DNA from: Rhynchopus euleeides
Taxonomy: Eukaryota > Euglenozoa > Diplonemea > Diplonemida > Diplonemidae
Assembly (NCBI GenBank): GCA_963210315.1
Contig: OY723309.1
Location: forward strand, 1,798,001-1,862,000
Reading direction: 5' to 3'
DNA: 64,000 bases
Both the position numbers and the translations under genes were made by a program. Positions 40,050 through 51,498 of the stretch are shown here, one piece after another; the first letter of the stretch is position 1; each line of letters begins with the position of its first letter. The notes beneath the pieces were generated by a model, which saw nothing but the letters and a program-made list of their open reading frames with translations, was not told where the DNA came from and searched no databases.

Positions 40050-42754
40050 ATGCAGCGATGCGAGTCATGCCTCGGTTGGATCAAGGTGCGCCTGGAAGGG
40101 ATGGTCAGACGTGCCCTTGTGAAGTACCACCACAACCGGACCAGCGAAGAGGCTGACCTGATGTTCTACGCAGTGACACTCGATTTCAAACGGGAGGACC
40201 TGCCGCTGGCTGATCTGCTTTCAGGGCTGCTCTGCAAGGAGCAAGTGAAGTGGCAGGGCCTCCTGCTGATGTTCGCGGTGTACAACATGTTCTCCGTCCC
40301 ATTCGCCGTTGCGGGGAGGCGAGAGTGGCGGAAGGACAGCGTGTCCAATGCAATCCTGGAGATTGTGGATAAGATCGGGGATCTGTTCTTCATCCTCGAG
40401 GTGTTCTTCAACTTCTACCTCCCCTTCGAGCAGGAGGGCGTGCAGATCAACATCCACAGCGAGATCCGGAGGCGCTACCTTCGGGGCTGGTTCGCCCTCG
40501 ATGTGGTTGGTGCCATCCCGCTTGAGCTCCCGTTCATCGGGGAGGGGAACAGCAACACGTCACGCCTGCTGCGACTAAACAAGCTGGTGCGCGTGTTCCG
40601 GCTCAACTTCTACTGGGGGCGCATGGAGAAGAACCTGCTGAACATCAAACCCGCCTACATCAAGCTGGGGAAGTTCGTCTTCCTCTTCATCCTCAGCGCC
40701 CACTGGGTGGCCTGCATCTGGCTTGAGACGGTGCGGCTCGAAGGCTACCAGGAGGCGCACAAGTGGGTCGGGCTCGACGACTTCCACGACCCAACCATCT
40801 GGGGGTATTGGGACAAGTACTTCCAGGCGTTGAACTTTGCCTATGTCACCATGGTGGGGTACGGGGGGTCTGTGCCCCAGACCTTTGTGGAGTCCCTTTT
40901 CTCCGTCGTGTCTGTGGCGAGCGGGATTGTGATGTACGTGTCTGTGATCGGTACCGTCGGGACCATCATGCTGAACCTGGACCAGGCGGAGAATACGCAC
41001 CGGCAGCGGACAGAGAACATGAATGACTTCATGAAGCTCAAGCGCCTCCCAAGGAGCATCGTCAACAAGGTGCATGCCTACCAGGACTTCATGTGGCGGA
41101 GCAGGCAGGGGATCGACGCTGTGACCACCATCAACGACCTCCCTAACTACCTGAAGGTGGAGATCCAGATGTACATCACAAAGGAGCTGATGTCCAAGGT
41201 GCCCTTCCTCGAGGGGGTGGACGACCACTTCTTCCGCCAGCTGTGCGTGCTGCTGCGCCCTGTCGTGTGCCTGCCCGACACGCGCATGGTGATGCAGGGC
41301 GAGATAGGGAAGGACATGTTCTTCATCCTCAAGGGCTCCCTGGAGGTTCTGGTGGAGTATGCCGAGCAGGGGGAGGAGGGGGAGGTCGGCGCCACCCACG
41401 AGAAGCTTGCCTGCGTGCTGCACGAGGGGCACCACTTCGGGGAGCTGGCTCTGCTGATCAAGTCGCAGAGGCTGTTCACCATACGCACGCGGGAGTACTG
41501 CGACCTGCTCCAGCTGAACGACGTAGAGTTCCATGTATGCAGAAGATTGCCTCCTCTCTCGGTTCCAACTGAGGGTTTGTCCGCCCCCTGCCTGCCCTTG
41601 CCTGTCCGCCACCCCACACGCCACCCCAGGGCTTGCTCGCGGAGAATCCAGATGTTGCGCTTGAGATCCAGCGGCTTGCTTTGGCGAAGTATGTTATTCT
41701 ATAGCGCGCACAGATCACGGAAATATCCCCAGCTTGCTATATTTTTCCAGGGGAATATTGAAGAACACAAAATCACCCCGGCACGGAAGTTGGGATCGAT
41801 GCTGTGGTGCATGGAGGGGGCCTGCCACACCCCTCCCCCCCCCCCCCCCCTTCTCCCTGCAGGTACCCCGAAAACATCCACGAGGAGCTGAAGCTGAATA
41901 TCGATTGTATCCTGAACCCATTCGACACCGAATCCGAATACTCTGAAGAGTCTGAGGAGGGCGAGGAGGGTGAGGCCGAGCCGGTGGCAGACAACGACAG
42001 CGATTCAGACGAGTGTCTGATAGCGTATGCATGGGAGTGGGGTGTTGGGGGAGGGGCGGGGGGGGGGGGGGGTCAGTGCCTCCTTGTCTTTTTTGTCTTT
42101 TGTCTTGCCCGTGTGTTGTGCAATTATCACCAGTGATCTGCTGCCATCCCGCCACCCAACCTCCACCCCACACCCCACACAGCGAACCTTATGTGACCGA
42201 GGAGGACCAGCAAGCTCTGCTGGGCCGCCCCCCCACACCCCCTCCGAGCATGCCGCCCGAACCGCCGTCACCAGTGGCGCCGCCGTCTCCGGTCGCCCTG
42301 CCCTCCCCACCAGCCTCCACACGCGGGAGTGATTTCGTTGTGGTATGGCCTGCTGTGCAGATGTGCCTCCCAGCCTTTGGTTGCTTCTTCTGTTTGCCCT
42401 CCCCCCGCATCTCCTCAACACCCACACCCCGCTACGACAACCACAACACCCCTACCTGCAGTCGCCTCGGCATCTCACTTGCGGGAGCATATCTTCCCCG
42501 ACGTCACGACGAGACACGATAGAGCTGCCCCTCCCGCACTCCCTGCAACGACGCACGACAACCGATTTGACCGAGGAAATCGGCAACAGCAACCATTCCT
42601 CACCAGCCACGTGAGAGCTGATTTGAGTCGGGCCTTCTGGTGGGCGGCGCACCCCCACCCACCTCCTACCTTTCCCCCTATTGCTTCACACGCGCAAAAT
42701 CACATACGGTGGGAGGGAGGTGTCTTCGCTCTGTGCCTTACTGTGTCAGTTTGA
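40050..42754 (+). CDS. Voltage-gated potassium channel with cyclic-nucleotide-binding-homology domain, about five exons
   Basis: Proposed exons 40050-41534, 41630-41688, 41863-42012, 42183-42328 and 42462 to about 42754, all GT-AG with matching phases. S1 starts near residue 70. S4 is the basic RLLRLNKLVRVFRLNF (about 174-189). The pore holds the K+ filter GYG at 270-272 (TMVGYGGS). A C-linker leads to a CNBD whose cassette reads HFGELALLIKSQRLFTIRT. The usual R-T/S-A ligand-binding triplet is changed to R-L-F, so cyclic-nucleotide binding is doubtful, as in EAG-type channels. Exon 2 completes the CNBD (GLLAENPDVALEIQRLALAK), and exon 3 adds an acidic tail. Exons 4-5 are Pro-rich and disordered, and their ends are uncertain. 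Family: HCN/CNG/EAG superfamily in a plasma or flagellar membrane. Confidence 0.8.
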
Positions 42755-42835
42755 AGGCCCCAGATGGTTGCGGGGTGGGGACGGGATAGTGGGTCAGGGT
42801 GGGGCCCCTTTCTCTGTGTGATTTTTCTCTCAGCG

Positions 42836-43827
42836 GTTTCGGTCAGGGTATAAGATAGACTTTTTTTCTGGCGCCGTTTTCCGGTTTTTCTGGTTTTGAA
42901 AATTTTTCGCGCGCGCCTTCGGCGCGCGCGACCCGCGCAAACCCTCCCAGAATCTGAGAGGGCCCGGTGCCTGCGCGCGTCCTGTCGTACTGAGGCTGCT
43001 TGGTGGGGCAGGCGCAGCAGCTGCTTTGAAAGTTTGGACTCTCGCCCAAAAAACCGGTCTGGTGCAATGCTTTTACACAGGGGGGTCTGGGGGGCGGAGC
43101 CCCCCAGCCGCCGGAGGCCACGGTAGTGAACATCTGTTCCCTACAGTCTGGATTCGCTTGTAAGTAGGAAGGCTTCGCTGTATCGCAGCCCGGCCAGCAG
43201 GAGATCACTGGTCCTTGAGGGTTCAACCTTCAGGGTGGAGGAGGACGGGGGAGCGACCACTCGTGACAGGTGTGCGTTGTGGGTGGAGTGGGTGCACGAC
43301 AGAATGGCCAAAGGGTCCACGAGATCTCTGCACACATTCCGTTATCGAAGAGATGGGCACCTAGCTGTGACGACAGGCAACAAACAAATCTCATCTGTTA
43401 GTTGCCCCCAATAGGCTTGGCGACCTTCAAGACTGCTTGAAAGTCGTTTGAGTTCTCGTCTCAGCCCTCCAGACTGCAGTCTTAGACTCCCTCTTAGACA
43501 TGGTGGCTGGAGTCCACCATGTGTGCACCTTCAAAACAGAAGAGACCTGCATGACGAGGGCATCACCACCCACCGGGCCACCCGCTAGGTCCATTTTTCT
43601 TCTCCGCTTCTCTGCCTTCTTTGGACTATTTGAGCTCTGTGCGGATCACGATGGGGTCACTTTCTATTTTTTTATGGCGTTTTTTCTGACTGTTTTACTG
43701 TCCCAAAATCACAAAAAAAACCGCCAAAAATGAGACCGACCTTTTTTTTTTCCCAGAAAACCGGGAACCGGGAAACCCTGGTTTTGAAAACCGGAAAACC
43801 AGACCTATCTTATCCCCTGGTTTCGGT
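42836..43827 (-). mobile_element. Non-autonomous hAT element (976 bp), partner of the 6136-9868 transposon
   Basis: Element proper 42844-43819, flanked by a perfect 8-bp duplication GTTTCGGT (42836-42843, 43820-43827). Its ends (CAGGGTATAAGATAG and, reverse-complemented, CAGGGGATAAGATAG) and about 180 bp plus 300 bp of subterminal sequence match the autonomous element in inverted orientation. The transposase is absent; instead the middle (about 43030-43520) holds unrelated sequence including a GGGGTCTGG hairpin unit. Confidence 0.92.
43079..43142 (+). repeat. GGGGTCTGGGGGGC hairpin repeat, single unit inside hAT element
   Basis: Same unit as at 5901 and 26326, ending GGTAGTGAACATCTGTTC. It lies within the non-autonomous hAT element. 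Confidence 0.8.
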
Positions 43828-43855
43828 CAGAAGGGCAAAAAAAAAGAGTCCCCTG

Positions 43856-43953
43856 GGGGGCCCGAGCTACCAGGTGTGACTGAGTGAGAAGAAGCGAGCC
43901 ACGGCCCACTTCCCCTCTCTGACTGACGAGCTGTGGCTGGCAGCGAGGGCCCT
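43856..43953. mobile_element. MITE, GGGGGCCCTCGCT family, divergent copy
   Basis: About 98 bp; ends GGGGGCCCGAGCTACC and AGCGAGGGCCC. The interior GTGTGACTGAGTGAGAA and GACTGACGAGCTGTGGCTGG match the other copies in reverse orientation. Confidence 0.65.
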
Positions 43954-45389
43954 GTCTGTGTCTGTTATTTTCCATCCATTTCTTCTATCCGTTTTGAGTT
44001 CCGTCAAAAGTCGCCTCTCAGTTTTCCGTTGCTTATCTCAGCTGCCTGCTTTGCAAAGGGCTTGAAACCCAAAGCCAACTCGCCAAACCCCTGGAACCTC
44101 CATTGCCTCTGGACCTCACGAGACTCCGCGTCTGGCCCAACAGAAGATTAGGCCAGGGGGTGCTGCAGTATGGGGCATGCTTTATACACCGGCCTGCCAT
44201 TTCCTGGGAGGCACACACACGCCCGATTCACAACAAACAGGGTGGGAGGGGGCGGAGTGTCGACCTTTGCTCTGTGCCCGCCCACAACTCCCACCCAACC
44301 TGTGCACACTAAGCAAAACGGGGTGGGAGCGGGGGGGTGGGAGTGGGCAAAGGCATAGCCTCACCTCTCCTTTGAGGGGCACGCCGGTTTGTCCCTCTCC
44401 CGCCCCCGCCCCCCCCCCCCCCCCCCCCGCCAGACTACACGCCGTTGTGGGTTCTCTCTCTCTCGGTCTCTGAGTCCCCACCCTCTCTCTCTCGCAAGTG
44501 ATTGGCACCGTGCCGCGTGGCGTGCTGCCCCCCCCTGAAGCTCCAGTCAACGCAAGCGGAAACCAGATCAAACTATCTGAGGGAGGCTTCGCTCAAGAAT
44601 GCAGAAAAGTGAAGCCGCCTAACGACATAGGCTGCAACCTGATACACTTTGACACATAGCGAAGACCCCCCTCCCCCCTACCCTCTCACGGTGCACTAGT
44701 TTGCTGTGTGCGAGTGACCAGAGTGACCTCAACGAGTCGATTCGACAGCCTCAAACTCGACAACTGCCAGTTGTCAAATTACAACTCCTGACTGGGATTG
44801 GCAAAACCCACTGGTGTGAGTTGTCGATTTCGACAAGTGGTACAGTTGTCGAATTTTCAGCTGTCGACTGAACTATGTTGGTTGTCAAAACTAGTGCACA
44901 GTGCTCACACCCCACCCCCCACACCCCCCGACACACACGCGCGCACACCGGGTGGGGGGGGGGGCCTCCGGCTGGGTTTCCACGAGCCCGAGCCCCACCC
45001 ACACCGCTCGCCTGCCCCCCTCTTGTGCTGCGCAGTGCCTTTCCAACCTTTCCAGCTGCCTCGATGCATCGCCCTCTGCACCCGCCGTGAGGCGGGCGCC
45101 TCTCCCAAGGCAGGGCGTGTGCATGAGGAGGCGAGGAGGCATCCGCTTCCAGCCAGACACCCTGCCGCCCTGGGGTGGGGGGGGTGAGGGAGGTGTGTGG
45201 CCTTCACTCTGTGTCAAAGCTGCACCGGTGTAGCACCGAAGGGGGGGGGTTGTGAGGGGCCCGTCACCACAACCCGGTTGTGGTGAGGGGACCGGTGAAC
45301 GGGGCAGTATGGGGGGGGGGGGGAACTCAGCGAGCCCTCCGAGAGAGTGCTGGGTGGCATGCGGTGTCCCCCCCCCCCCCCCCCCCCCC
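43954..45389. other. Intergenic with foldback repeat and homopolymers, no supported gene
   Basis: Contains a C-run of about 20 near 44408-44428, G-runs near 45310-45322 and the inverted-repeat element listed at 44690. Frames here are compositional. Confidence 0.5.
44690..44902. mobile_element. Possible small inverted-repeat element, GTGCACTAGTTT ends
   Basis: Ends GTGCACTAGTTT (44691) and AAACTAGTGCAC (44888-44899) are inverted. The interior repeats TTGTCGA / TCGACAA many times. A TAGCGAAGACCCCC MITE-end motif lies just upstream (44657-44670). No clear target duplication. Confidence 0.45.
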
Positions 45390-45560
45390 CTAGGCATAGT
45401 GCCCCAAACATATGTTTTGGGCCAGAATATTCCAGAATATTTTTTTATGTTTGCAACTTTCAAAAAATATTTTCAAAAATATTTTTGCCAAAAAATATTT
45501 TAAAATATTTTTTCTATTTTCAGCAAAAAATGGATTTTTTGCTGAAAAAAATTTCCGGCC
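45390..45560. repeat. AT-rich AAATATTTT island
   Basis: A sharp drop to AT-rich sequence made of repeated AAAATATTTT-like palindromes. Its left border CCTAGGCAT...CCCAAACATATG matches, inverted, the sequence at 51680-51717 next to foldback copy 1. Similar islands lie at 47630-47680, 49110-49190, 51430-51480 and 51608-51690. Confidence 0.65.
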
Positions 45561-45839
45561 AATTTTATGGCCGGAAGTGGGCCACCCACGACGGGAGGAA
45601 AAAAGAGTGAACGGGCAGCATGCCGTTCCTCTTTTTCCCCCCGTGAGGGTGGGCCCCCCCCTGCCAGGCAAGGTGAAAAAATGAAGAAACGGGCAGCATG
45701 CCGTTCTACATTTTTCCTTGCAAGGCAGGGAGGGCGCCCCCCATGCCAGACAGCAGCCACCCCTGGAGGGGCAACAACTGACGGGCATGGGGGAACGAGG
45801 TGGGTCTGGACCCGACACCGCCACCACACGCGCAGTGCA

Positions 45840-46670
45840 CCTTTCGGATACACTGTCGTGAGTGGGGTGTGGGCAGTTCCCCTATCCTGTGAGCTCCTTT
45901 CGGACGAAGAGGTGCAGCGGTTATCTGCAACCTTCGTCCTGGACTTGCCTCGGGGGGAACGCCACGGTTTACCGCGGGTCCCGACGAGGGCACTCAGGCA
46001 GGATCTTCACGCCACCCCGCACCGAGGTCCCTTCTCACGCGGCGTGTCTCCCAGGTTCATGGCGGCGTCATCAGGTCAGGCTTTGTAGTCTCTACACCAT
46101 CAGTAGTAAGGGAAATCCTAAAACCATACATGAAATCCACCTTTTGGGTCGCTGGTGTACGAGGCTTGTTCCTCCAATTGAATCATGTTTGCTGTGTCAG
46201 GCAATATCAATACAGCCGCTGAAAGAAGTCGAGGTGTTGTGGATCTGCTGCTCACAGGAAGGATTCAGGGTGGATCACAAGACTGACCACCCTCTTTCCT
46301 TTGTCAAGTACCCTGTAAAACATCAGAACACCAAGTATCTTTCAACACTACATGTTCAAGAGTGGAATCAGTGGAATCGGAAGGGGTCACACCCGACCAC
46401 ACGGACACAGTTCCCGCGACTAATAAATGCCGAGAGTTCCGGTGTCCGACCACCTGGTATTACTTGGCTCCATCCACCCAGTCATTACGAGGGGGCGTCC
46501 CTTGAAGCCAGTTCCGCAGAACTCAGACCCCCTTAAAACCAATGTCCTGTGTAGACAACTACTTAGCCTGCCTGATGACGACACCAATTCGCTGGGAGAG
46601 ACGCCGCGGTCCAGGACCCCAATGGGGATGACGTGGCATTGTTTGACCGAATCGGTTGTGTAAGTGTGTA
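45840..46670 (+). pseudogene. Possible decayed gene, unidentified
   Basis: Unlike its surroundings this stretch is free of homopolymers and has lower GC. It contains protein-like pieces in different frames: LSCELLSDEEVQRLSATFVL (about 45885), IRSGFVVSTPSVVREILKPY (about 46070), and an ATG-started 78-codon frame at 46427-46663. No family recognised and no intact long frame. It could be a degraded gene or unique spacer. Confidence 0.25.
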
Positions 46671-46820
46671 GCCCCCTCCGCCCTCTGTCCCTCCCCCCAG
46701 GGTGGTGTGTGGAGGCGAGAAGCGCAAGCATGCACAGCAAAAAAGTGCGGAGCCCTGCAATCAAGACAACAAGCGATGGGATGGGGCACATGACCTTGCA
46801 CGGGGGTGGGGGGCAGAAGA

Positions 46821-47112
46821 AACCAGACAAATGATTTGACCAACTGAATCGTGCTAGCTAAACTCCAGAAAGAAGTGTCTTTTTTTCGTTGAACGCAGCC
46901 AAATGAAGAGCGTAACCTGTTTTTTGGCGCACAAAGTGCTAGCACGAACATGATGATGTTGGTCTTCTGGTTATGTCTAGTTTATTAGACTTACCTAGGG
47001 TACCCCGAGAGAATGTCACCCTCGGCCTCCGCTTGGGGGGTGACATTCTCACGAACATGATGATGTTGCTCTTCTGCTTATGTCTAATTTATTCGACTTA
47101 ACGTGTATGCAA
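46821..47112 (-). mobile_element. Degenerate solo terminal repeat of the VIPER-like element
   Basis: Reverse-complemented, it reads through the A and B repeat sequences: GCATACACGTTAAG-like start at the 47112 side, then CAGAAGACCAACATCAT, the block around GCGTTCAACGAAAAA, and TTTAGCTAGCACGATTCAGTTG ending near 46821. The A part is partly duplicated around a short hairpin (GAGAATGTCACC / GGTGACATTCTC at 47011-47054). Divergence shows it is older than the full element. Confidence 0.8.
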
Positions 47113-47429
47113 GCAGGCTGGGGTTTCGGGCAGAAAAATGGCGAACATTGTCTGGAAACCCCGAAAAACCACCCAGAAATGGCCAGAACCCGGTTTTTGG
47201 TCCCATTTTCCACCCAGGAACACGTTTTTGGGCCTCTGTGAAAAATCGATATTTTTGGGATTTTTCGCGATTTTCGCCAACTACTCGCCAAGCCAAAAAA
47301 TCGATTTTTGGCTGGGAAATGCAACAAATCAACGAATTAGGCCGTTTTAACCCCTTTCGTGCACTTTTTGGTCCCAGAAGGGTTTACGGGGTGTCCATAA
47401 CGGCCCTTGGCACAAATCCTTTGGACCCA

Positions 47430-48490
47430 GACCGCAGCTTTGGGGGTCATTTTTTGGCGCGAATTTTTCGGATTTTCGTCCGGACCGGTACCGCATTTCA
47501 GGGGCAAAAATCTGATTTCCGAGGCCCGGGAATGCTCGCAGTGGCTTCAAATGGCCAAAAACGTTCAATTTACCCCTTCCCCAAAAAAAAATTCGAAAAG
47601 GGTCCCCCTATAAATCGCCGGATTAGGAAGGTTTTTTCCAACATATTTTTATATTTTTGAAAATATTTTTTTATGGAGGATTCTTCATATTCCTGGATTT
47701 CCCGAATTTCCTGGATTTCCCCCGGCCCCTTAGGCGATTTCAGGGCGGACAGGGCGGACATGCCCGGACCGGGAAATCCGGGTGTCCGGATGTCCGGGTC
47801 CAATTTTGACCCCCCCCCCCCCCCCCCGGACATTTCCCGAATTTCCCGCCCGGACATGTCCGCCCCGGACAGGGCGGACATGTCCGGGCGGACATTTTCT
47901 GGTGTCCGGATGTCCGGGCGGACATGTCCGGACCCGGAAATTCGGGAAATCCAATTTTGACCCCCCCCCCCCCCCCCGGACATGTCCGGCCAGGACCTCA
48001 ATAGTTTGATTTTTGGTCCAGAAAATAGTTTGAAAATTTTTGAAATCTGGGTGCCCAAAATTTTTGCTCCTAAGACCGGCGATTTGTAGGGGGACCCTTT
48101 CGAATTTTTTTTGGGGAAGGGTAAATTGAACGTTTTTGGCCAAATGAAGCCACTGCGACCATTCCCGGGCCTCGGAAATCAGATTTTTGCCCCTCAAATG
48201 CGGTCCCGGTCCGGACAAAAAACCGAAAAAATCGTGAAAAATGGCCCATTTTCCCCAGCCAAAAATGGGCCAAAAATGCCCCCCGGACACCCCCAGAGAC
48301 ATGTCCTAATCCGGGGTGCCAGTAGGGGGGACCTTTCGAATTTTTTTTCGAGGAGAGGTCAATTGAACGTTTTTGGACATCTGAGGCCACTGCGACCATT
48401 CCCAGGCCTCGGAAATGAGATTTTTGGCCCTCAAATGGGGTACCGGTCCCCACGAAATTCCGAAAAATTCATGAAAATCGAAAGGTCCCA
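47430..48490. repeat. Large inverted and direct repeat complex
   Basis: A ~170-bp block (containing CTCGCAGTGGCTTCAAATGG and CAAAAACGTTCAATTTACCC) at about 47440-47620 recurs inverted at 48075-48240 and again at 48310-48480, all with the GGGGACC-TTTCGAATTTTTTTT motif at one edge. The first two arms can fold into a hairpin around the GGACATGTCC array. Probable remnant of an uncharacterised transposable element. Confidence 0.7.
47735..48000. repeat. GGACATGTCC / GGGCGGACA palindromic array
   Basis: At least a dozen GGACA/TGTCC words arranged as overlapping palindromes (CCGGACATGTCCGG-like), with two TTTTGACCCCCCCCC poly-C tracts. Very high self-complementarity; no coding content. Confidence 0.75.
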
Positions 48491-49790
48491 CGCACCAAAT
48501 TCTGCCCAAAAATCGTCAAAAATGGACATGTCATATGCAGCAAGGGGGCAAACCACACCCCAAATTTTGCTCAATGATTCCACGGCAAGCCAGATTTTCT
48601 GATCAATTAGTTTGTTTGAGCATGTTCCTGGCCCTTGTTTGGAAAGTAGATGACCCCTGGCTGGAGAGGACGGTTGTGCTCGACCGGACGGAGAGAGAAA
48701 CTTCTCCATAACCACCTCCACTCCACAATGCCACAAGTGGCAGGAAGGCCGGGTGTTACAGGCCTCAACCAGGGTTCCAAGGCTCTCCACTTCCTGGCTG
48801 CGTCAGGGATCACCGGGTACAGCGAGCAGGATTACCTGTCCTGACACCCCAGCATGTGCCACCGGAAGAACCCGAAACAGCAGCCCCCCCCTCATGGGGG
48901 TTGCAAGAGGCACGGAAATCGTTCAAATCGGACCAAGTCCGAAAATTCGGCACTTTCTTGGGTACAAATTGCGGTCCGAAATTTTCCGATTTTTTGAAAA
49001 AAGGCTAATTCTGTAAGGGGGACCTTTTCGATTTTTTTTTTCGGGCACTTTTTCCACAAGGAAATGTCCGCCCTGTCCGCTACTGTCCACTACCGATTTC
49101 AAGGATCCTCCTATGTTTGGAATATTTTCAACATATTTTTTTATGTTTGGAATATTTTCAAAATATTTCCGAAATTGGGGTAATCAGGCTGGGGAAAAAA
49201 ACAACAAATCACAACAAATCACACCCGATCGTCAGCTGATTGAGGGTGTGATATGAGGGTTCTATCCAACAAGGATATCAAGGCGGCACTTTCAAAGTCC
49301 TGCCAAGGACAGCGCCACGTGGGTGTGTGCTTCTGATATATGTTATGTCATCATGTGAACCCTCCCCAGCGTGTGCCAACATCCCTGACACGCTCACGAA
49401 AAGCATGACACGGAGAAAACAGGTGCCGAAACAACCTGCCGAGCACACGGGTGGTGCCACGTTGATCCACGCAGCGATCTCCCATGACAGGAAGCCTTGT
49501 CGCCACGGCAGAGTCGCCGCAGACTGTGGGAGAGGTGTCGCCAGTCACATTGAGGTTGCAGTGTGTCATCAGGCTAAGACCCGTGCCCTCTTCACCTCCC
49601 CTGTTAGGTTGCTCCCATATCGTTGCCTGCTTTGGGGCCTGAAGGACATAGGGGTCCAGCAGGCACTTGAGCATCGCAAGGCATGAGTGGCTGTTTCAAA
49701 CTCCTGGTGCAAGCACCCGTCATGGTCTGGGGAAGCCCTCCCAGGTAGTTTAACGTCTTGCCCAGGACAAGCACACCCGATCACAACAGA
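48490..49790. other. Intergenic with AT-rich islands, no supported gene
   Basis: Contains another GGGGGACCTTTTCGATTTTTTTT edge motif near 49018, AT-rich AAATATTTTCAAA blocks (49110-49190) and a CAACAAATCACACCCGATCG block (49208). No protein-like frame. Confidence 0.45.
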
Positions 49791-50157
49791 TCACAACAAA
49801 TCACAAGGCAAATGTTGTGATTTGTTGCGGCCAGTTGTGATTTGTTGTGACTAGGTGTGACGTGGTGTGATTTGTTGTGACCAGTTGTGACGACTTGTGA
49901 CCCTTTTGTGATGAGTTGTGATGAGGTGTGATCTGTTGTGATCTGTTGTGATCGCGATCCAAAATTTTAAATTTTTGAAATTTTGGATCGCGATCACAAC
50001 AGATCACAACAGATCACACCTCATCACAACTCATCACAACTCATCACAAAAGGGTCACAAGTCGTCACAACTGGTCGCAACAAATCACAACTGGCCACAA
50101 CAAATCGCAACAAATCGCAACAAATCACAACAAATCACAACAAATCACAACATTTGA
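49775..50157. repeat. Giant palindrome of 10-bp AATCACAACA units
   Basis: The left arm (about 49790-49955) is built of TGTGATTTGT-like units. The right arm (49990-50157) is built of the complementary ACAAATCACA units. They meet at a centre CGCGATCC...GGATCGCG with AAATTTTT-type loop sequence. Arms match over roughly 170 bp each. A further piece in the same unit lies past the inserted element at 51160-51200. Confidence 0.85.
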
Positions 50158-51150
50158 TGGTGCCCCTGACGACCCCATATTGCGTAGTTTGTGCGTAGTG
50201 AAAAGGGGGGGGGGGGGTCTCATTTTTTGATTTACTCAGCCATTCTCTGTCTCTATGCCGGGACCCCAAACTCAAGGAGTTCTTGCTGTTCCGGGGTCAG
50301 TGAGGGTGCAGGCGCTTCAGGTGCTGCAGGTTCTTCAGGTGCTGCAGCGCTGGCAGCCTTCGGTGCGGGTTTCGACGCAGTCTTTGCAGGTCTCTTTGGG
50401 GGTGCCCTTTGGCGCGGTGCCTGCTTCAGCTCGTCGGGTGGAAGCATCAACGCATCATTAAGCGGTGCCTGCTTCAGCTCCTCCGGGTGGAAGCGTCAAC
50501 GCATCATTAAGGAAGAAGGAAGCACAGTTGCTACGCTTTTTTGCAGCTGCAGGAAACGACACCATACCCAACAACAATCCCCAGACCGTCGAGGGAGAGT
50601 GGGCGCCTGGATCCCGTGACACAGATCTCTAGTGCCGTTGTGATCCCCTCGGATAACGTCTCCTGGACGTTGTCAGCGGAGGTTGCCTGTGTGGCGGTGA
50701 CCTCCGTATACCCCGCGGGATCCAGTGCCAGTAGCGCCTTCTTCAGCTTTTCGTCGACCCCTCGGCCGACGCTCTCCTTGATGTCAAGGGCCACCTTCAG
50801 GGTGGCACCTCGCAGCGCCCTGAAGGCTGTGATCGTATCATCATTCACAATCTCGAGGGTGTTCTACGCGGCTCCTGGAACTCACTTCCTTCTCAGGTGT
50901 TTCTGGGCATGGGGCAACCTTGCCCAGGTGTTTCTGGAGTCCCGCCCCACATGTCGTGCGTTCTTTCGTACGGTGTATAGTGAGTTCTGGCAATAATTTT
51001 TTGCTCGGTCAGCGCAGTGCCTCCAGTCCTGTCTCAGTAGCCACACAGAAAGGGGGACCAAAAAAAACTGGGGGGGGACCAAAAAGCGAGACCCCCCCCC
51101 CAGATTGCGTAGTTTGTGCGTAGTGAAAAAGGGGTAAATCAGGGGCACCA
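50158..51150 (-). mobile_element. 1.0-kb element with TGGTGCCCCTGA ends, copy B
   Basis: 993 bp, nearly identical to copy A (36516-37516) in the opposite orientation, with the same ends and subterminal repeats. It lacks one 9-bp Ala/Pro codon unit. It inserted into the 10-bp-unit palindrome: ATTTG at 50152-50156 and 51151-51155 forms the 5-bp target duplication, with one extra A at 50157. Confidence 0.85.
50531..50848 (-). CDS. 105-codon frame in 1.0-kb element copy B, unknown
   Basis: Encodes the same peptide as 36818-37135, from a GTG at the 50848 side to a stop at 50531. See copy A for description. Identity of both copies reflects recent duplication and does not by itself show selection. 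Confidence 0.35.
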   Translation of the reverse strand: MNDDTITAFRALRGATLKVALDIKESVGRGVDEKLKKALLALDPAGYTEVTATQATSADNVQETLSEGITTALEICVTGSRRPLSLDGLGIVVGYGVVSCSCKKA

Positions 51151-51209
51151 ATTTGGCGTTGTGATTTGTTGTGATCGGGTGTGATTCGTTGTGATTTGTT
51201 GTTTTTTTA

Positions 51210-51420
51210 CTAGTTACGAGCGACGAAGCGTAGCGAAGTCGCGAAGTAACGAAGGAAATCGTACGACTGAAGCTTTGGATTAGCACCTCATGCCACTTCA
51301 CAGGGCCTCAACACAGCCTTGAGACAGCAAGTGTGCGCTCAACAAAAAGTAGTCCGGAACTGTTCTCCCACAGTTGCTGGACAGGGTGTCTATAATAAAG
51401 CGAAAGGAGTACGATTTTCC
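51210..51420 (+). repeat. Dispersed repeat beginning with GTTACGAGCGACGAAGCG, copy 2
   Basis: Homologue of 31470-31690 with the same order of blocks and a perfect opening palindrome (GTTACGAGCGAC ... GTCGCGAAGTAAC). Also followed by a GGGGGCCCTCGCT MITE. Confidence 0.7.
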
Positions 51421-51498
51421 CCCAGCCTGATTACCCCAGAAATATAAAAATATTTTCGAAATATTTTCAAAATATTTCCAAAATATAAAAATATTTTG

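Noticed and set aside
45862..46536. 224-codon + strand frame as an intact gene
   Set aside because: No family resemblance, and more protein-like stretches switch between frames, so it is listed only as a possible decayed gene.
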